The notes under the pieces are model-generated. The model was not told the DNA's origin, searched no databases, and saw only the letters and a program-made list of their open reading frames with translations. The position numbers were made by a program, and so were the translations under genes. A DNA stretch of 64,000 bases from Verrucomicrobiota bacterium (GTDB taxonomy: Bacteria; Verrucomicrobiota; Verrucomicrobiia; Opitutales; Opitutaceae): NCBI GenBank assembly GCA_023399155.1, contig JAEWQP010000012.1, positions 67,628 through 131,627 of the forward strand, written 5' to 3'. Shown one piece after another: positions 25,078 through 33,078 of the stretch; position 1 is the first letter of the stretch; the number at the start of each line of letters is the position of its first letter.

Positions 25078-26085
25078 TCACCGCGCCGGCGTGAAGATGA
25101 TCTCCAGGATGTCCTGCATCTTCGAACCCGGGATTGTCGTGCCTCCGCGGGTACGCACGATCGACTGGCACGGGTGGCGCCCGAGCATGTCCCGGTCGTG
25201 GAAGACGATGATCGTGCCCGAGCCTTCCACGGCGGCGACCTCCGAGGCGTCGAGGGGCCACCAGGCCTTGGGCACGCCGAACCACGTGAACTCGATCCGC
25301 CAGCCCGCCACGCCGGAGGCGGGCGGCGCGGTCTGCAGGAGTTCCGGATAGCGCTGCACGAAATCCGGGATCGCACCGTTCTTCACGACGACGGTCGCCG
25401 CGGTCGGCAGGGCCTGCAGGTAGCCGCGCAGATCCTCGACTCGCCCGCGCTTGCGCTGCTCCATGTAGTCGAGGAAATCGAAACTGACGACGTTCATGCC
25501 GTTGAACGCACCGTGCTGGTTGCGCGACGGGTATTTCTGGGCGTCGTACCAGGCCTGGAAGCCGCGCCCCAGCCAGAATCCGATCTCGATGTGCAGGTGC
25601 GCCCGTTCGCGCGGAATGCCCGTGGAGGCCGATCGCCCCATGATCCCGATCTGGGTCCCCGCCTCCACTTTCGAGCCGGGCTGCAGGCCGGTCGTGACAC
25701 TCGCCAGGTGCGCATAGAGGGTGATCACGGCCGGTCTGAAATCCGTGTGCTCGACCACGACATAACGGCCGTAGTTGCTCAGCCCCGACACCGCGTTCAC
25801 GTGGCGCACGACGCCCGGGCCGACGGCGACCACGGGATCGATCGCTTCGCCTCGGCGGTCGCGCTTCAGCGGCGTGAGGTCGAGACCCTCGTGGAACTGG
25901 CGTCCGCTGGTGCGGACGCAGCCGAACATGCCGGATTCGACGGTGCCCGACTCGGTTGGTTGGATGTATTCCGCGTAGGGCCGGCCTTCCAGGAGGGCGG
26001 GCCGCGGCGTGGGCCACACCAATTCCTGGGCAAGTGCCGCAATCGGCGCCGCGAGGCACGCGGCGATGTGGAAGGCGATCCTCAT
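25078..26085 (-). CDS. M23-family metallopeptidase (LytM-like), exported
   Basis: 335 residues. Signal peptide MRIAFHIAACLAAPIAALAQ. The peptidase fold has the zinc ligands in RQFHEGLDLTPL (H...D) and ERAHLHIEIGFWLG (HxH), with YAHL and MGRSASTG between. A C-terminal extension of about 130 residues (from KYPSRN) is of unknown fold. Probably a periplasmic peptidoglycan endopeptidase or a LytM activator. Lies 7 bp downstream of the SecD-head-like lipoprotein gene and is probably cotranscribed with it and hemW. Confidence 0.85.
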   Translation of the reverse strand: MRIAFHIAACLAAPIAALAQELVWPTPRPALLEGRPYAEYIQPTESGTVESGMFGCVRTSGRQFHEGLDLTPLKRDRRGEAIDPVVAVGPGVVRHVNAVSGLSNYGRYVVVEHTDFRPAVITLYAHLASVTTGLQPGSKVEAGTQIGIMGRSASTGIPRERAHLHIEIGFWLGRGFQAWYDAQKYPSRNQHGAFNGMNVVSFDFLDYMEQRKRGRVEDLRGYLQALPTAATVVVKNGAIPDFVQRYPELLQTAPPASGVAGWRIEFTWFGVPKAWWPLDASEVAAVEGSGTIIVFHDRDMLGRHPCQSIVRTRGGTTIPGSKMQDILEIIFTPAR

Positions 26086-26092
26086 CGATGGA

Positions 26093-26638
26093 CTAACTCT
26101 TCCTGCGCCGGCCCTCGGCCAGCGCCGTTTGGATCTCGTGCGCCGTGCGCTTGAGATTGACCGCCGTCCGGCTCAGCTCGTCGTCGGAAAGCTCGACGAA
26201 GATCAAGAGGCGACCATCGAGAAGCGGGCCGTCGAGGAGCCGCGCACCAAACGGCTGGCCGTTGAGCGTGACCACGAGGCGGCGGCCGAGGTTGCTGCTC
26301 GACACGCGTGTCAGGTCCCGCGCGCCGTCCGGTGTGAGTTCAAACATGAGGCAGAGGCCGAGATCGACCTTCACCAGTTCGACATTGCGCACATCGACCT
26401 CGGAAAAGACCGGCGCCGGTGAAACCACGATCTCCACGCCGCTCCGGGGCAGTTGCACCGCGAGCGCCCCGCGGACCTGCGGCGGAGTCTCAATCAGGAA
26501 CTGGGGTACAACCGGTTCGTAGTCGCGCGTCTGATGGCTCTGGCAGGCCGACAACATCAGCGCCACTCCCGCCAGCACGCCGACCCAGCACGCGCGTCGC
26601 GCGGCCGGTGAGTGTGTGATGTGCGGCGAGAAAGGCAT
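26093..26638 (-). CDS. Lipoprotein with SecDF P1-head-like domain
   Basis: 181 residues. Lipoprotein signal with lipobox LMLSACQS (Cys about 32). The segment GLCLMFELTPDGARDLTRVSSSNLGRRLVVTLNGQPFGARLLDGPLLDGRLLIFVELSDDEL resembles the SecD/SecDF P1 head subdomain (FTPEGA, LDG repeats), but no SecD transmembrane part exists. It therefore looks like a stand-alone lipid-anchored relative of unknown role. Between hemW and the M23 peptidase, same strand, short gaps. Family match is from pattern recognition. Confidence 0.72.
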   Translation of the reverse strand: MPFSPHITHSPAARRACWVGVLAGVALMLSACQSHQTRDYEPVVPQFLIETPPQVRGALAVQLPRSGVEIVVSPAPVFSEVDVRNVELVKVDLGLCLMFELTPDGARDLTRVSSSNLGRRLVVTLNGQPFGARLLDGPLLDGRLLIFVELSDDELSRTAVNLKRTAHEIQTALAEGRRRKS

Positions 26639-26695
26639 CGGGGAGACAGGGTGATCAAACGTCGCGCGCCACGCGCGGGCCAGCCTGAAATCAGG

Positions 26696-27892
26696 TCACG
26701 ACACGCGGCTTCCCAACCCCAGCAACTCCTCGCCCACCGCGTCCGCCACGAGTCGTCCCGATCGCGTGAGCGCAAGCGTCTCATCGCCTCGGAACTCCAC
26801 CAGGCCGTCGACGGCGAGCGCCTGGAGCGCCGATGCGAACGGCGCCAGCGCCTCGGAGCCGAAGCGCTCCCGCAGCCCGGACAGCGACACGCCCGCGTTC
26901 ATGCGCAGTCCGAAAATCAGGGCGTCCTCCGCCAGCTGCGCAGAGGTCAACGCGGCTCGCTCCGTTGTCGCCCGTTCGCCGCGGGCGATTCCCGCGCACC
27001 AGGCGTCGAGGTCGGAGACATTTGCGCCGCGCCAGGAGCGTTCCTGGCTCGCCGCGGAGGGCCCGAACCCGTGCCACCGTCCCATGCGCCACGTGTTCAG
27101 GTTGTGGAGACAGGCGTGGCCGGGCCGGGCGTGGTTGGAAACCTCATACTGGGCGAAGCCGTGTCCCGCCAGCCGGTCCCACGTCGCCTCGTAGAACGCG
27201 CGTTCCCGTTCCACATCGAGGCTCACCTTTCCAGCCGAGAGGCGCACGAAGAGCGCGGTGTCCTCCTCGAAGGTCAGGCAATAGGTCGAGATGTGATCGA
27301 CGCCCAGGTCCGCGGCCGCATCGAGGTCGGCGAGCCAGGCGTCGAGCGTCTGCCCGGGGATGGCGAAGATGAGGTCGATGTTACGGCTCGCGAATCCGGC
27401 GGCTTCGATGAGTCGCCAGGCCTCGCGGATCTGGGCCAGCGAGTGACGCCGCCCGAGCGCCTCCAGGGTCGCCGGGGCAAAGCTCTGCACTCCGAGCGAC
27501 ACGCGCGTCACGCCGGCGTCGCGCAGGATCCGGAGCTTGTCGGCGCGAACCGAGCCGGGGGCGAGCTCGACCGTCCATTCGGCGGGTGGTCCAAACCGTG
27601 CGAGCTGCGCCGCGGCCAGCCGTTCGAGATCGCGCGCCGGAAGGAGGCCAGGCGTGCCCCCACCCCAGAAGGCGGTGCCGCAGGATTCGACCGGCACAAG
27701 GGCGAACTCGCGCTCGATCGTCGCGAGGTATCGGTCGATATCGTCGCGCCGCGGCTCGACCTGATAAAACGCGCAAAAGTCGCACGCATGCGAACAAAAC
27801 GGCACGTGCACATAAATGCCCGGCGCATCGAGCGTGCTTTTCTCCGGTTTTTCCCCATGATCGGGAACCGGGATTTTGTTTGCCAATCCCAT
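26696..27892 (-). CDS. hemW: HemW, radical SAM heme chaperone
   Basis: 398 residues. Radical SAM motif in IYVHVPFCSHACDFCAFY (CX3CX2C), then FWGGGTPGLLP, GVQSFAPATLEALGRRH and a C-terminal HemN_C-like domain (DALIFGLRMNAGVSL). HemW binds heme and hands it to respiratory enzymes; it lacks the extra cysteine pattern of true coproporphyrinogen dehydrogenase HemN. ATG 27892 is chosen; the in-frame codon at 27916 is GTG and would overlap the divergent gene's promoter even more. Confidence 0.92.
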   Translation of the reverse strand: MGLANKIPVPDHGEKPEKSTLDAPGIYVHVPFCSHACDFCAFYQVEPRRDDIDRYLATIEREFALVPVESCGTAFWGGGTPGLLPARDLERLAAAQLARFGPPAEWTVELAPGSVRADKLRILRDAGVTRVSLGVQSFAPATLEALGRRHSLAQIREAWRLIEAAGFASRNIDLIFAIPGQTLDAWLADLDAAADLGVDHISTYCLTFEEDTALFVRLSAGKVSLDVERERAFYEATWDRLAGHGFAQYEVSNHARPGHACLHNLNTWRMGRWHGFGPSAASQERSWRGANVSDLDAWCAGIARGERATTERAALTSAQLAEDALIFGLRMNAGVSLSGLRERFGSEALAPFASALQALAVDGLVEFRGDETLALTRSGRLVADAVGEELLGLGSRVS

Positions 27893-27903
27893 AAGGCTAA
27901 GAT
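27876..27903 (+). promoter_or_regulatory. Candidate promoter of the TIG-domain lipoprotein
   Basis: TTGTTT (27876-27881), 16-bp spacer, TAAGAT (27898-27903). Predicted transcription start near 27910 gives a leader of only about 12 nt before ATG 27922. The element overlaps the first codons of hemW on the other strand. Confidence 0.5.
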
Positions 27904-27921
27904 CATCAACTGCCACCCAAA

Positions 27922-28842
27922 ATGGACGCCCGCAAATCTCGTTTCGCGAGTCTTTTCACCCGACTCCTTGCCGCCTCCGCTGTCGTGCTTCTGCTCGCCG
28001 GCTGCGACGTCAAGATCACCAATCGTACTCCGGCGACGTTCTCCGAAAATCCGTCCGGGGTCTACACCATCACCGCTGAAGTGAAGGTGAGGAGCGGCGT
28101 GGTCAAGAAGGAGACGGTCAAGCCCAGCATCGTCATCGATGGCCAGATCTTCCCGATGACGAAGAGCGACCTCGCTCCCGATCTCTGGGAATACGACTAC
28201 AAGCTCCCGGCCGGACGCGCCGAGGGCGCTTATTACTTCATCGCCACCTACGAGACATCGGCCAACGGACGCGAAAGCCAGCGCGACACCTACACGGAGT
28301 TGTCGAAGTTCTCCGTCGCCAACCGCTACACCCTTGCGCTGGACGTCAACCGCGCCCCCGTGGGCGCGCAAGTGACGGTGCTGGGCCGCGGCTTCACACC
28401 GCAGGATGTCATCTATGTCGGTGACATGGCCGCGCAGACCTCCTTCCGTTCGGCGAACACGCTCACGTTCACGGTCCCCGCGATACCGGGTGGTCGGAAC
28501 TATCCGGTCTCGATCGGCGGCCCCGGTTCCGAGTCGCAGGTCGGCACGATCCGCGTCGACGAGGGGTCGATCAGCGTCTTCCCGACCAGCCTGGCTCTGA
28601 CGCCGCGCGGACGTCGCCAGCTCGTCTTCACGATTCCGGCTGAAGCCCCCGAGGGCGGCCTCGTCCTGGATATCACCACCGATGTCCCGGCGACCGTGGT
28701 GATGCCGGAAGTCACGATTCCCGCCGGGGCGCGGTCGGTGAATGTCGTCGTCGAAGGTGGGCAGCCCGGCAACGGCACGATTTACGTCAAGGCACCGGGA
28801 TTCGGCGAGGCCACCGTGGCGATCTCGGTCGCCGGCCGCTGA
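27922..28842 (+). CDS. Lipoprotein with IPT/TIG-like domain
   Basis: 306 residues. Lipobox VLLLAGCDV (Cys about 29). Three beta-rich parts: an N-terminal domain of about 110 residues (VYTITAEVKVRSGVVKKETVKPSIVIDGQ), an IPT/TIG-like immunoglobulin fold (NRAPVGAQVTVLGRGFTPQDVIYVGDMAAQTSFRSANTLTFTVPAIPGGRNYPVSIGG), and a C-terminal Ig-like part rich in PAGARSVNVVVEG. Probably a surface or periplasmic adhesion or carbohydrate-contact protein; no enzyme motif. Its terminator is nested in the next, convergent gene. Confidence 0.82.
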   Translation: MDARKSRFASLFTRLLAASAVVLLLAGCDVKITNRTPATFSENPSGVYTITAEVKVRSGVVKKETVKPSIVIDGQIFPMTKSDLAPDLWEYDYKLPAGRAEGAYYFIATYETSANGRESQRDTYTELSKFSVANRYTLALDVNRAPVGAQVTVLGRGFTPQDVIYVGDMAAQTSFRSANTLTFTVPAIPGGRNYPVSIGGPGSESQVGTIRVDEGSISVFPTSLALTPRGRRQLVFTIPAEAPEGGLVLDITTDVPATVVMPEVTIPAGARSVNVVVEGGQPGNGTIYVKAPGFGEATVAISVAGR

Positions 28843-28867
28843 ACCGGCACCCGGATTCCAGTCAGGT

Positions 28868-29860
28868 TTACAACGCCGGCCGGCTCGTGCCCGCCGGCGT
28901 TTTCGTTGCCGGCGCCGGCGTGACGGCCGGGGACGCGTCGACGGCGATCTCGAGGTCCGTCCAGACCAGACGATGATCCGACCCCTCGATTGCACGCTCG
29001 CCGTCGAAGATGAACGCGTGCCGTCCGACCACGTGCGGCAGCAGGCCCGGGGAAACCAGGATGTAATCGACGCGCTCATACCGGGCGCTTCGGGCCTGGA
29101 AGTGAGTCCAGACCTCTCCGCGACTATCCGCGGCCTCGAGCGGCGCAGCGACCTTTCCCTTGCGCCGCGAGAATGCCGCGAGCGTGCGGGAATCGGGCGC
29201 GTCATTGAGATCGCCCGCGATCACGAACCGCGGCTCCGTCTCGCCCCGGGTCTGCCGGAGGATCCGGTCGCGCACCGCACGGGCCTCGGCGGCGCGGCGC
29301 TTTTCCGCACCGGGGTCGGCCGCATGCTCCGTGAGGGGACTCTTTAGGTGCACGATGAAGACGCGCCACACGCCGCCTTCGCCATCGAATGTCACTTCCA
29401 GGAGCCCGCGCTTCACTGGTTCGGTGCGCCCGAGATACTCGAAGGTGACATCATCGTGCTCGACCACGGCCCGGATCGGGATGCGGGCGACCAGCGCGAC
29501 GTGCCGCAACGGATCGGCTGCCTCCAGGAATGCCGCATGCGGAAACGGACTCCCCTCGGTCGCGAGGTCCTGCTGGAGTTCGTCGAGAAACGGACGAGGC
29601 CCGATCTCCTGCAGGCAGAGCACGTGCGGATGGACCGCGCGGATCACGCTCCGTATTGCCGCCTTTTCCTTCTCCGGCTTTGGATACTTGGGGCGGAAGC
29701 GCCCCTCCAGGCGACGATCCATGCAGAGATAGTTCTGCACATTGAACGTCGCGAGACGCACCGGAGCTGCGTCCGCGGCGACGACAGCTGCGACGCACAC
29801 CAGGGCGACGATACACGCCCGGTGCACGCGGCTGAATCTCGTGCGCGAGCGTCCGGGCAT
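28868..29860 (-). CDS. Endonuclease/exonuclease/phosphatase family protein, exported
   Basis: 330 residues. Signal peptide ending about VVAADA. EEP-fold catalytic motifs are in order: ATFNVQNY (Asn), LCLQEIG (Glu), FIVHLKS, IAGDLNDAPDS (Asp, Asn) and the final SDHRLVW (Asp-His). A metal-dependent phosphodiesterase; substrate could be nucleic acid or a phospho-lipid/sugar. Lies 17 bp downstream of the M48 protease gene and probably shares its transcript. Its last codons overlap the terminator of the convergent lipoprotein. Confidence 0.85.
   Translation of the reverse strand: MPGRSRTRFSRVHRACIVALVCVAAVVAADAAPVRLATFNVQNYLCMDRRLEGRFRPKYPKPEKEKAAIRSVIRAVHPHVLCLQEIGPRPFLDELQQDLATEGSPFPHAAFLEAADPLRHVALVARIPIRAVVEHDDVTFEYLGRTEPVKRGLLEVTFDGEGGVWRVFIVHLKSPLTEHAADPGAEKRRAAEARAVRDRILRQTRGETEPRFVIAGDLNDAPDSRTLAAFSRRKGKVAAPLEAADSRGEVWTHFQARSARYERVDYILVSPGLLPHVVGRHAFIFDGERAIEGSDHRLVWTDLEIAVDASPAVTPAPATKTPAGTSRPAL
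28872..28903 (+). terminator. Terminator of the TIG-domain lipoprotein gene
   Basis: Stem AACGCCGGC (28872-28880) with GCCGGCGTT (28893-28901), continuing into TTTT. It starts 30 bp past the lipoprotein stop, inside the 3' coding end of the convergent EEP gene. Confidence 0.7.
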
Positions 29861-29877
29861 CGTTGTCCGCTTTTCAG

Positions 29878-31152
29878 CTATGCCGTGGCACCCGCCGATT
29901 CGCGCTGCCGCAGGGCCGCCACGCGTTCGACCAGGGTCGGATGCGAGTAGTAGAACGCACTGTAGGCCGGATGTGGCGTCAGATTGGACAGATTTTCGCG
30001 CGCGAGGCCGCGCAACGCCTGCACCAGCGGCTCAGGCGAGCCCACCAAGGCGCGGGCGAAGTCATCGGCCTCGTACTCGTGCTTGCGCGAAAGGAGATTG
30101 CCCAGCGGGGTGAGCCAGTAGCCGAAAACTCCGCCGAGCAGTCCGAAGAGGAGAAAAGCAACGGCCGTGCTGGACTCGGCGAATCCGAACGCCTCGAAAA
30201 AGGCCGGGGTTCGCATGAGCCAGCCCAGCAGCAGGAAGGCCGCGAGCGTCAGCACCGAGCTGAGCAGCACGCTTTTCCAGATGTGACCGCGCCGATAATG
30301 GCCGATCTCGTGGGCCAGCACGGCCTCGAGTTCGTCCGGGGCCAGCTGCGAGATCAACGTGTCGAAGAGAACGATGCGGCGGAACCGCCCGAATCCCGCA
30401 AAGAGTGCATTGGAGTGCGCCGAGCGCTTGCTCCCATCCATCACGTGGATCGACCGCGCCTGAAACGCGCCGCGTTCCGCAAGCGACATCAGGCGATCGC
30501 GCAGCGAGGCGTCCTCGAGCGGGGTGAACTTGTTGAACAACGGCATGATCCACCACGGCACCACGACGGCGAGCACGAGTTTCACGACCGTGAGCGTGAG
30601 CCACGCCCAGATCCACCAGAACGTGCCGGTGCCCTCGACGACGGTGATGAGGAGCCAGAACACGGGCGTGCCGATGGCGATGCCGAGGATCGCGCCCTTG
30701 AGGTGATCGGTGACCCAGAGGCCGAGGGTCGAGCGATTAAAGCCGAACCGCTGCTCCAGCCGGAACTGCGCCCACCATTCCCAGGGAAGCGACGGCACGG
30801 ACAAAACGACCAGGCAAGCGACGAGAAAACCCGCACCCGACCACGTTCCAGTTCCCAGCTGCGCGGTCCACGCGGACCAGGCCGCCGGGAGCACGCCGGA
30901 AAACAGCACGAGTGCGAGCACCAGCGTATCCCAGAGGTTTTCCCACTGGCCGAAACGCAGCTTCGCGGACGTGTAGTCCCCGGCCTTGCGGTAGCGCGCT
31001 TCATCCATGACGCCCGCCAATGCGGCCGGAAGGCGGTCGCGGTGCCGCTGGAGTTCGCGCTGGTTGAGAAATCCGAGGGTGGCCTGTGCCATCAGCCGCG
31101 CGACGAGCGCCGCCGCGGTGACAAAAACGATCGCGGACATGCCGCCAACCAT
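29878..31152 (-). CDS. M48-family (Ste24/CaaX-type) integral membrane protease
   Basis: 424 residues, several membrane spans (start SAIVFVTAAALVARLM; TLVLALVLFSGVLPAAW; WIWAWLTLTVVKLVLAVVVPWWI; VLTLAAFLLLGWL; VAFLLFGLLGGVFGYWL). Zinc motif HEIGH in LAHEIGHYRRGH, with the downstream Glu region KHEYEADDFA. SNALFAGFGRFRRIVLFDTLI is the usual Ste24 stretch. Bacterial homologues take part in membrane protein quality control. ATG 31152; ATG 31140 is also possible. Confidence 0.92.
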   Translation of the reverse strand: MVGGMSAIVFVTAAALVARLMAQATLGFLNQRELQRHRDRLPAALAGVMDEARYRKAGDYTSAKLRFGQWENLWDTLVLALVLFSGVLPAAWSAWTAQLGTGTWSGAGFLVACLVVLSVPSLPWEWWAQFRLEQRFGFNRSTLGLWVTDHLKGAILGIAIGTPVFWLLITVVEGTGTFWWIWAWLTLTVVKLVLAVVVPWWIMPLFNKFTPLEDASLRDRLMSLAERGAFQARSIHVMDGSKRSAHSNALFAGFGRFRRIVLFDTLISQLAPDELEAVLAHEIGHYRRGHIWKSVLLSSVLTLAAFLLLGWLMRTPAFFEAFGFAESSTAVAFLLFGLLGGVFGYWLTPLGNLLSRKHEYEADDFARALVGSPEPLVQALRGLARENLSNLTPHPAYSAFYYSHPTLVERVAALRQRESAGATA

Positions 31153-31285
31153 GGGGGCGACCGGGCGGGCGGCGAGACAAACCTCGCACTACGGGTTTGC
31201 CTTACTTGCCCATGCACACATTCCCCTTAGCACGGACCGCCTGCCCCTGATTGTCCGGGGCCGGCCAAGCTGCCACCCTCCTCTT

Positions 31286-32440
31286 ATGACACAGACCCGT
31301 CGTGCCATTCCCCTCACGCGCGCGATCCTGGCCACGGCCGTCGTCGCGTTCGCGTTTCCCATGCACCTCGCCGCCCTCTGGGAGGCCGCCGATGGCGAGA
31401 TCTTTCTCTCCCTGAACACCTCGATCACGGCCGATTCCAACATTGGTTCCAACGCGGCCGAGTTGTCCGACACGATCTATGCCGTGACCCCGGGTATCGC
31501 GTTCGAGCGCAGCCGCGGGCGGGGCTCCCTCTCCCTCGGCGCCCAGTACGAGATTGAGCGGGCCGGGAAGTACGATGCCTACGACTCGGAAAACCTCTCC
31601 GCCGACTTCTCGCTCAACATGGACGCCACGCCGAGCGGGCGGCTCCGTGGCGGCGTAAACGCCGGCTACTTCGACGGCGCGCGCGTCGATCGGTTCGAGA
31701 ACCGCCGCCTCTCCCAAAAATCCTTCAACCTCGGGCTCAATGGCGCCTACGAGATCACGCCCAAGCTCAATTCGCGGCTCACCACCTCTTACGACGAGAC
31801 GCGCCCGGAAACGCTTGCGGACTACGACCGCTCGTCGATCCGCCTGGGACTCGGCTACAAGATGCGGCCGTTGATCTCGACCTTCATGGACGTGCGCTTC
31901 ACGAAGTCGACATCCGACCACCAGGATGGCCCGGGCAGCCGGGCCGACACTTCGGGCAAGGCGCTGATGTTCGGCGTCGAGGGCGAGATCACGGCGCGCC
32001 TGAGCGGCAGCATCGGTGTCGGCTACGACTGGTCGGAGAGCGAGTTGGGCGGGATCGACACCGAGTATTCAGGTGTGACCTACGACGTTTCGCTCGACTG
32101 GCAGCCGCGCGAGCGCACGAGTGTTTCGCTGACGGCTTCCAACGGCATCCGGGCGGCAAGCCGGGGCGCCGTCGAGTACATGAGCATCGAACTGGCGGCA
32201 AAGCAGGAGATCGGGCTCAACATGTCGGCCACCGCCGGGATCGGCCTCCGCAGCAACGACTACGAGTCCGAGTTCCGTGGCGACGACGACATCGTCGATG
32301 CGTCGCTGACTTACAACTACGCCTTCAGCCGCAATATTTCGGTCGGAGCGCGGTTCGCCTACACCGACTCGGATTCCTCCATCGACCTGTTCAGCTACAG
32401 CCGCACGGTCTGGACCCTTTTCGGTAACGTCCGTTACTAG
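31286..32440 (+). CDS. Outer membrane beta-barrel protein of the polysaccharide export unit
   Basis: 384 residues. Signal peptide up to about LAALW, then alternating amphipathic strands ending in aromatic residues throughout (FLSLNTSITADSNIGSN, GSLSLGAQYEIERAGKYDAYDSE, SVGARFAYTDSDSSIDLFSYSRTVWTLFGNVRY), with a C-terminal aromatic Tyr typical of BAM substrates. The family resembles barrels found beside Wza/Wzc genes in exopolysaccharide clusters. ATG 31286 fits the signal peptide. The next gene starts 12 bp downstream. Confidence 0.82.
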   Translation: MTQTRRAIPLTRAILATAVVAFAFPMHLAALWEAADGEIFLSLNTSITADSNIGSNAAELSDTIYAVTPGIAFERSRGRGSLSLGAQYEIERAGKYDAYDSENLSADFSLNMDATPSGRLRGGVNAGYFDGARVDRFENRRLSQKSFNLGLNGAYEITPKLNSRLTTSYDETRPETLADYDRSSIRLGLGYKMRPLISTFMDVRFTKSTSDHQDGPGSRADTSGKALMFGVEGEITARLSGSIGVGYDWSESELGGIDTEYSGVTYDVSLDWQPRERTSVSLTASNGIRAASRGAVEYMSIELAAKQEIGLNMSATAGIGLRSNDYESEFRGDDDIVDASLTYNYAFSRNISVGARFAYTDSDSSIDLFSYSRTVWTLFGNVRY

Positions 32441-32452
32441 GGATCGCCGCCT

Positions 32453-33055
32453 GTGTCACCGTCTGCCGCCCGCGCGAAACGCTCCCTGGGTGTCCTCGCG
32501 GCCGCCCTCATGGCCGCTGTCGTCGCGCTTGCGCAACCGGCCGATTCCACCAGCGGCGCCTACCGGCTCAATACCGGCGACGAGGTGGCCCTGACCGTCG
32601 TCGGCGAACCTGACCTGAGCGAGTCCCTTCGCATCGACAGCCAGGGCTACATCAACCAGAAGTTTCTCGGCCTCGTGCCCGTGGCCGGCCGCACGATCGC
32701 CGAGGCGGAGCGCCATCTCGAGCAGCAGCTCATCGAGCAGAAGTTTCTGCGGCGCCCGGTCGTGCGCATCAAGCTCGTGGCCTACGCGCAGCGCGGCGTG
32801 GTGGTGTTCGGTGCCGTTGTGCAGCCCGGTCCGGTCAACTTTCCGCCCGAGACGTTCTCCATGGACATACTCGACGTGATCGCCAAGTGCGGCGGGTTCA
32901 CCGCCAACGCCCGTCGCCACGCCGTGCGCGTGAAGCGACGCGGTGAGGACGGCGCCGACCAGGTCCTCACAGTCAACGTGCGCAACATACTCTCCGGTCG
33001 CGACACGGCGTCCTTCGTCCTGCAGCCCGGAGACGTGGTGACAGTCGATACCTAA
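32453..33055 (+). CDS. Wza-like polysaccharide export protein (Poly_export and SLBB)
   Basis: 200 residues. Cleavable signal peptide (VLAAALMAAVVALAQ) without a lipobox Cys. Poly_export domain (YRLNTGDEVALTVVGEPDLSESLRIDSQGYINQKFLGLVPVAGRTIAEAERHLEQQL), then one SLBB-like domain (VVVFGAVVQPGPVNFPPETFSMDILDVIAKCGGF... VLQPGDVVTV). Shorter than E. coli Wza (about 380) and without its outer-membrane helix, so the neighbouring beta-barrel may supply the pore. Start GTG 32453. The next gene is the tyrosine kinase, 23 bp on. Confidence 0.9.
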   Translation: MSPSAARAKRSLGVLAAALMAAVVALAQPADSTSGAYRLNTGDEVALTVVGEPDLSESLRIDSQGYINQKFLGLVPVAGRTIAEAERHLEQQLIEQKFLRRPVVRIKLVAYAQRGVVVFGAVVQPGPVNFPPETFSMDILDVIAKCGGFTANARRHAVRVKRRGEDGADQVLTVNVRNILSGRDTASFVLQPGDVVTVDT

Positions 33056-33078
33056 CCCTGTTCGCGAGGCCACGCCCC

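Noticed and set aside
26612..28084. 490-codon plus-strand frame opposite hemW
   Set aside because: No motif; overlaps a confident radical SAM gene and the start of the TIG lipoprotein in another frame.
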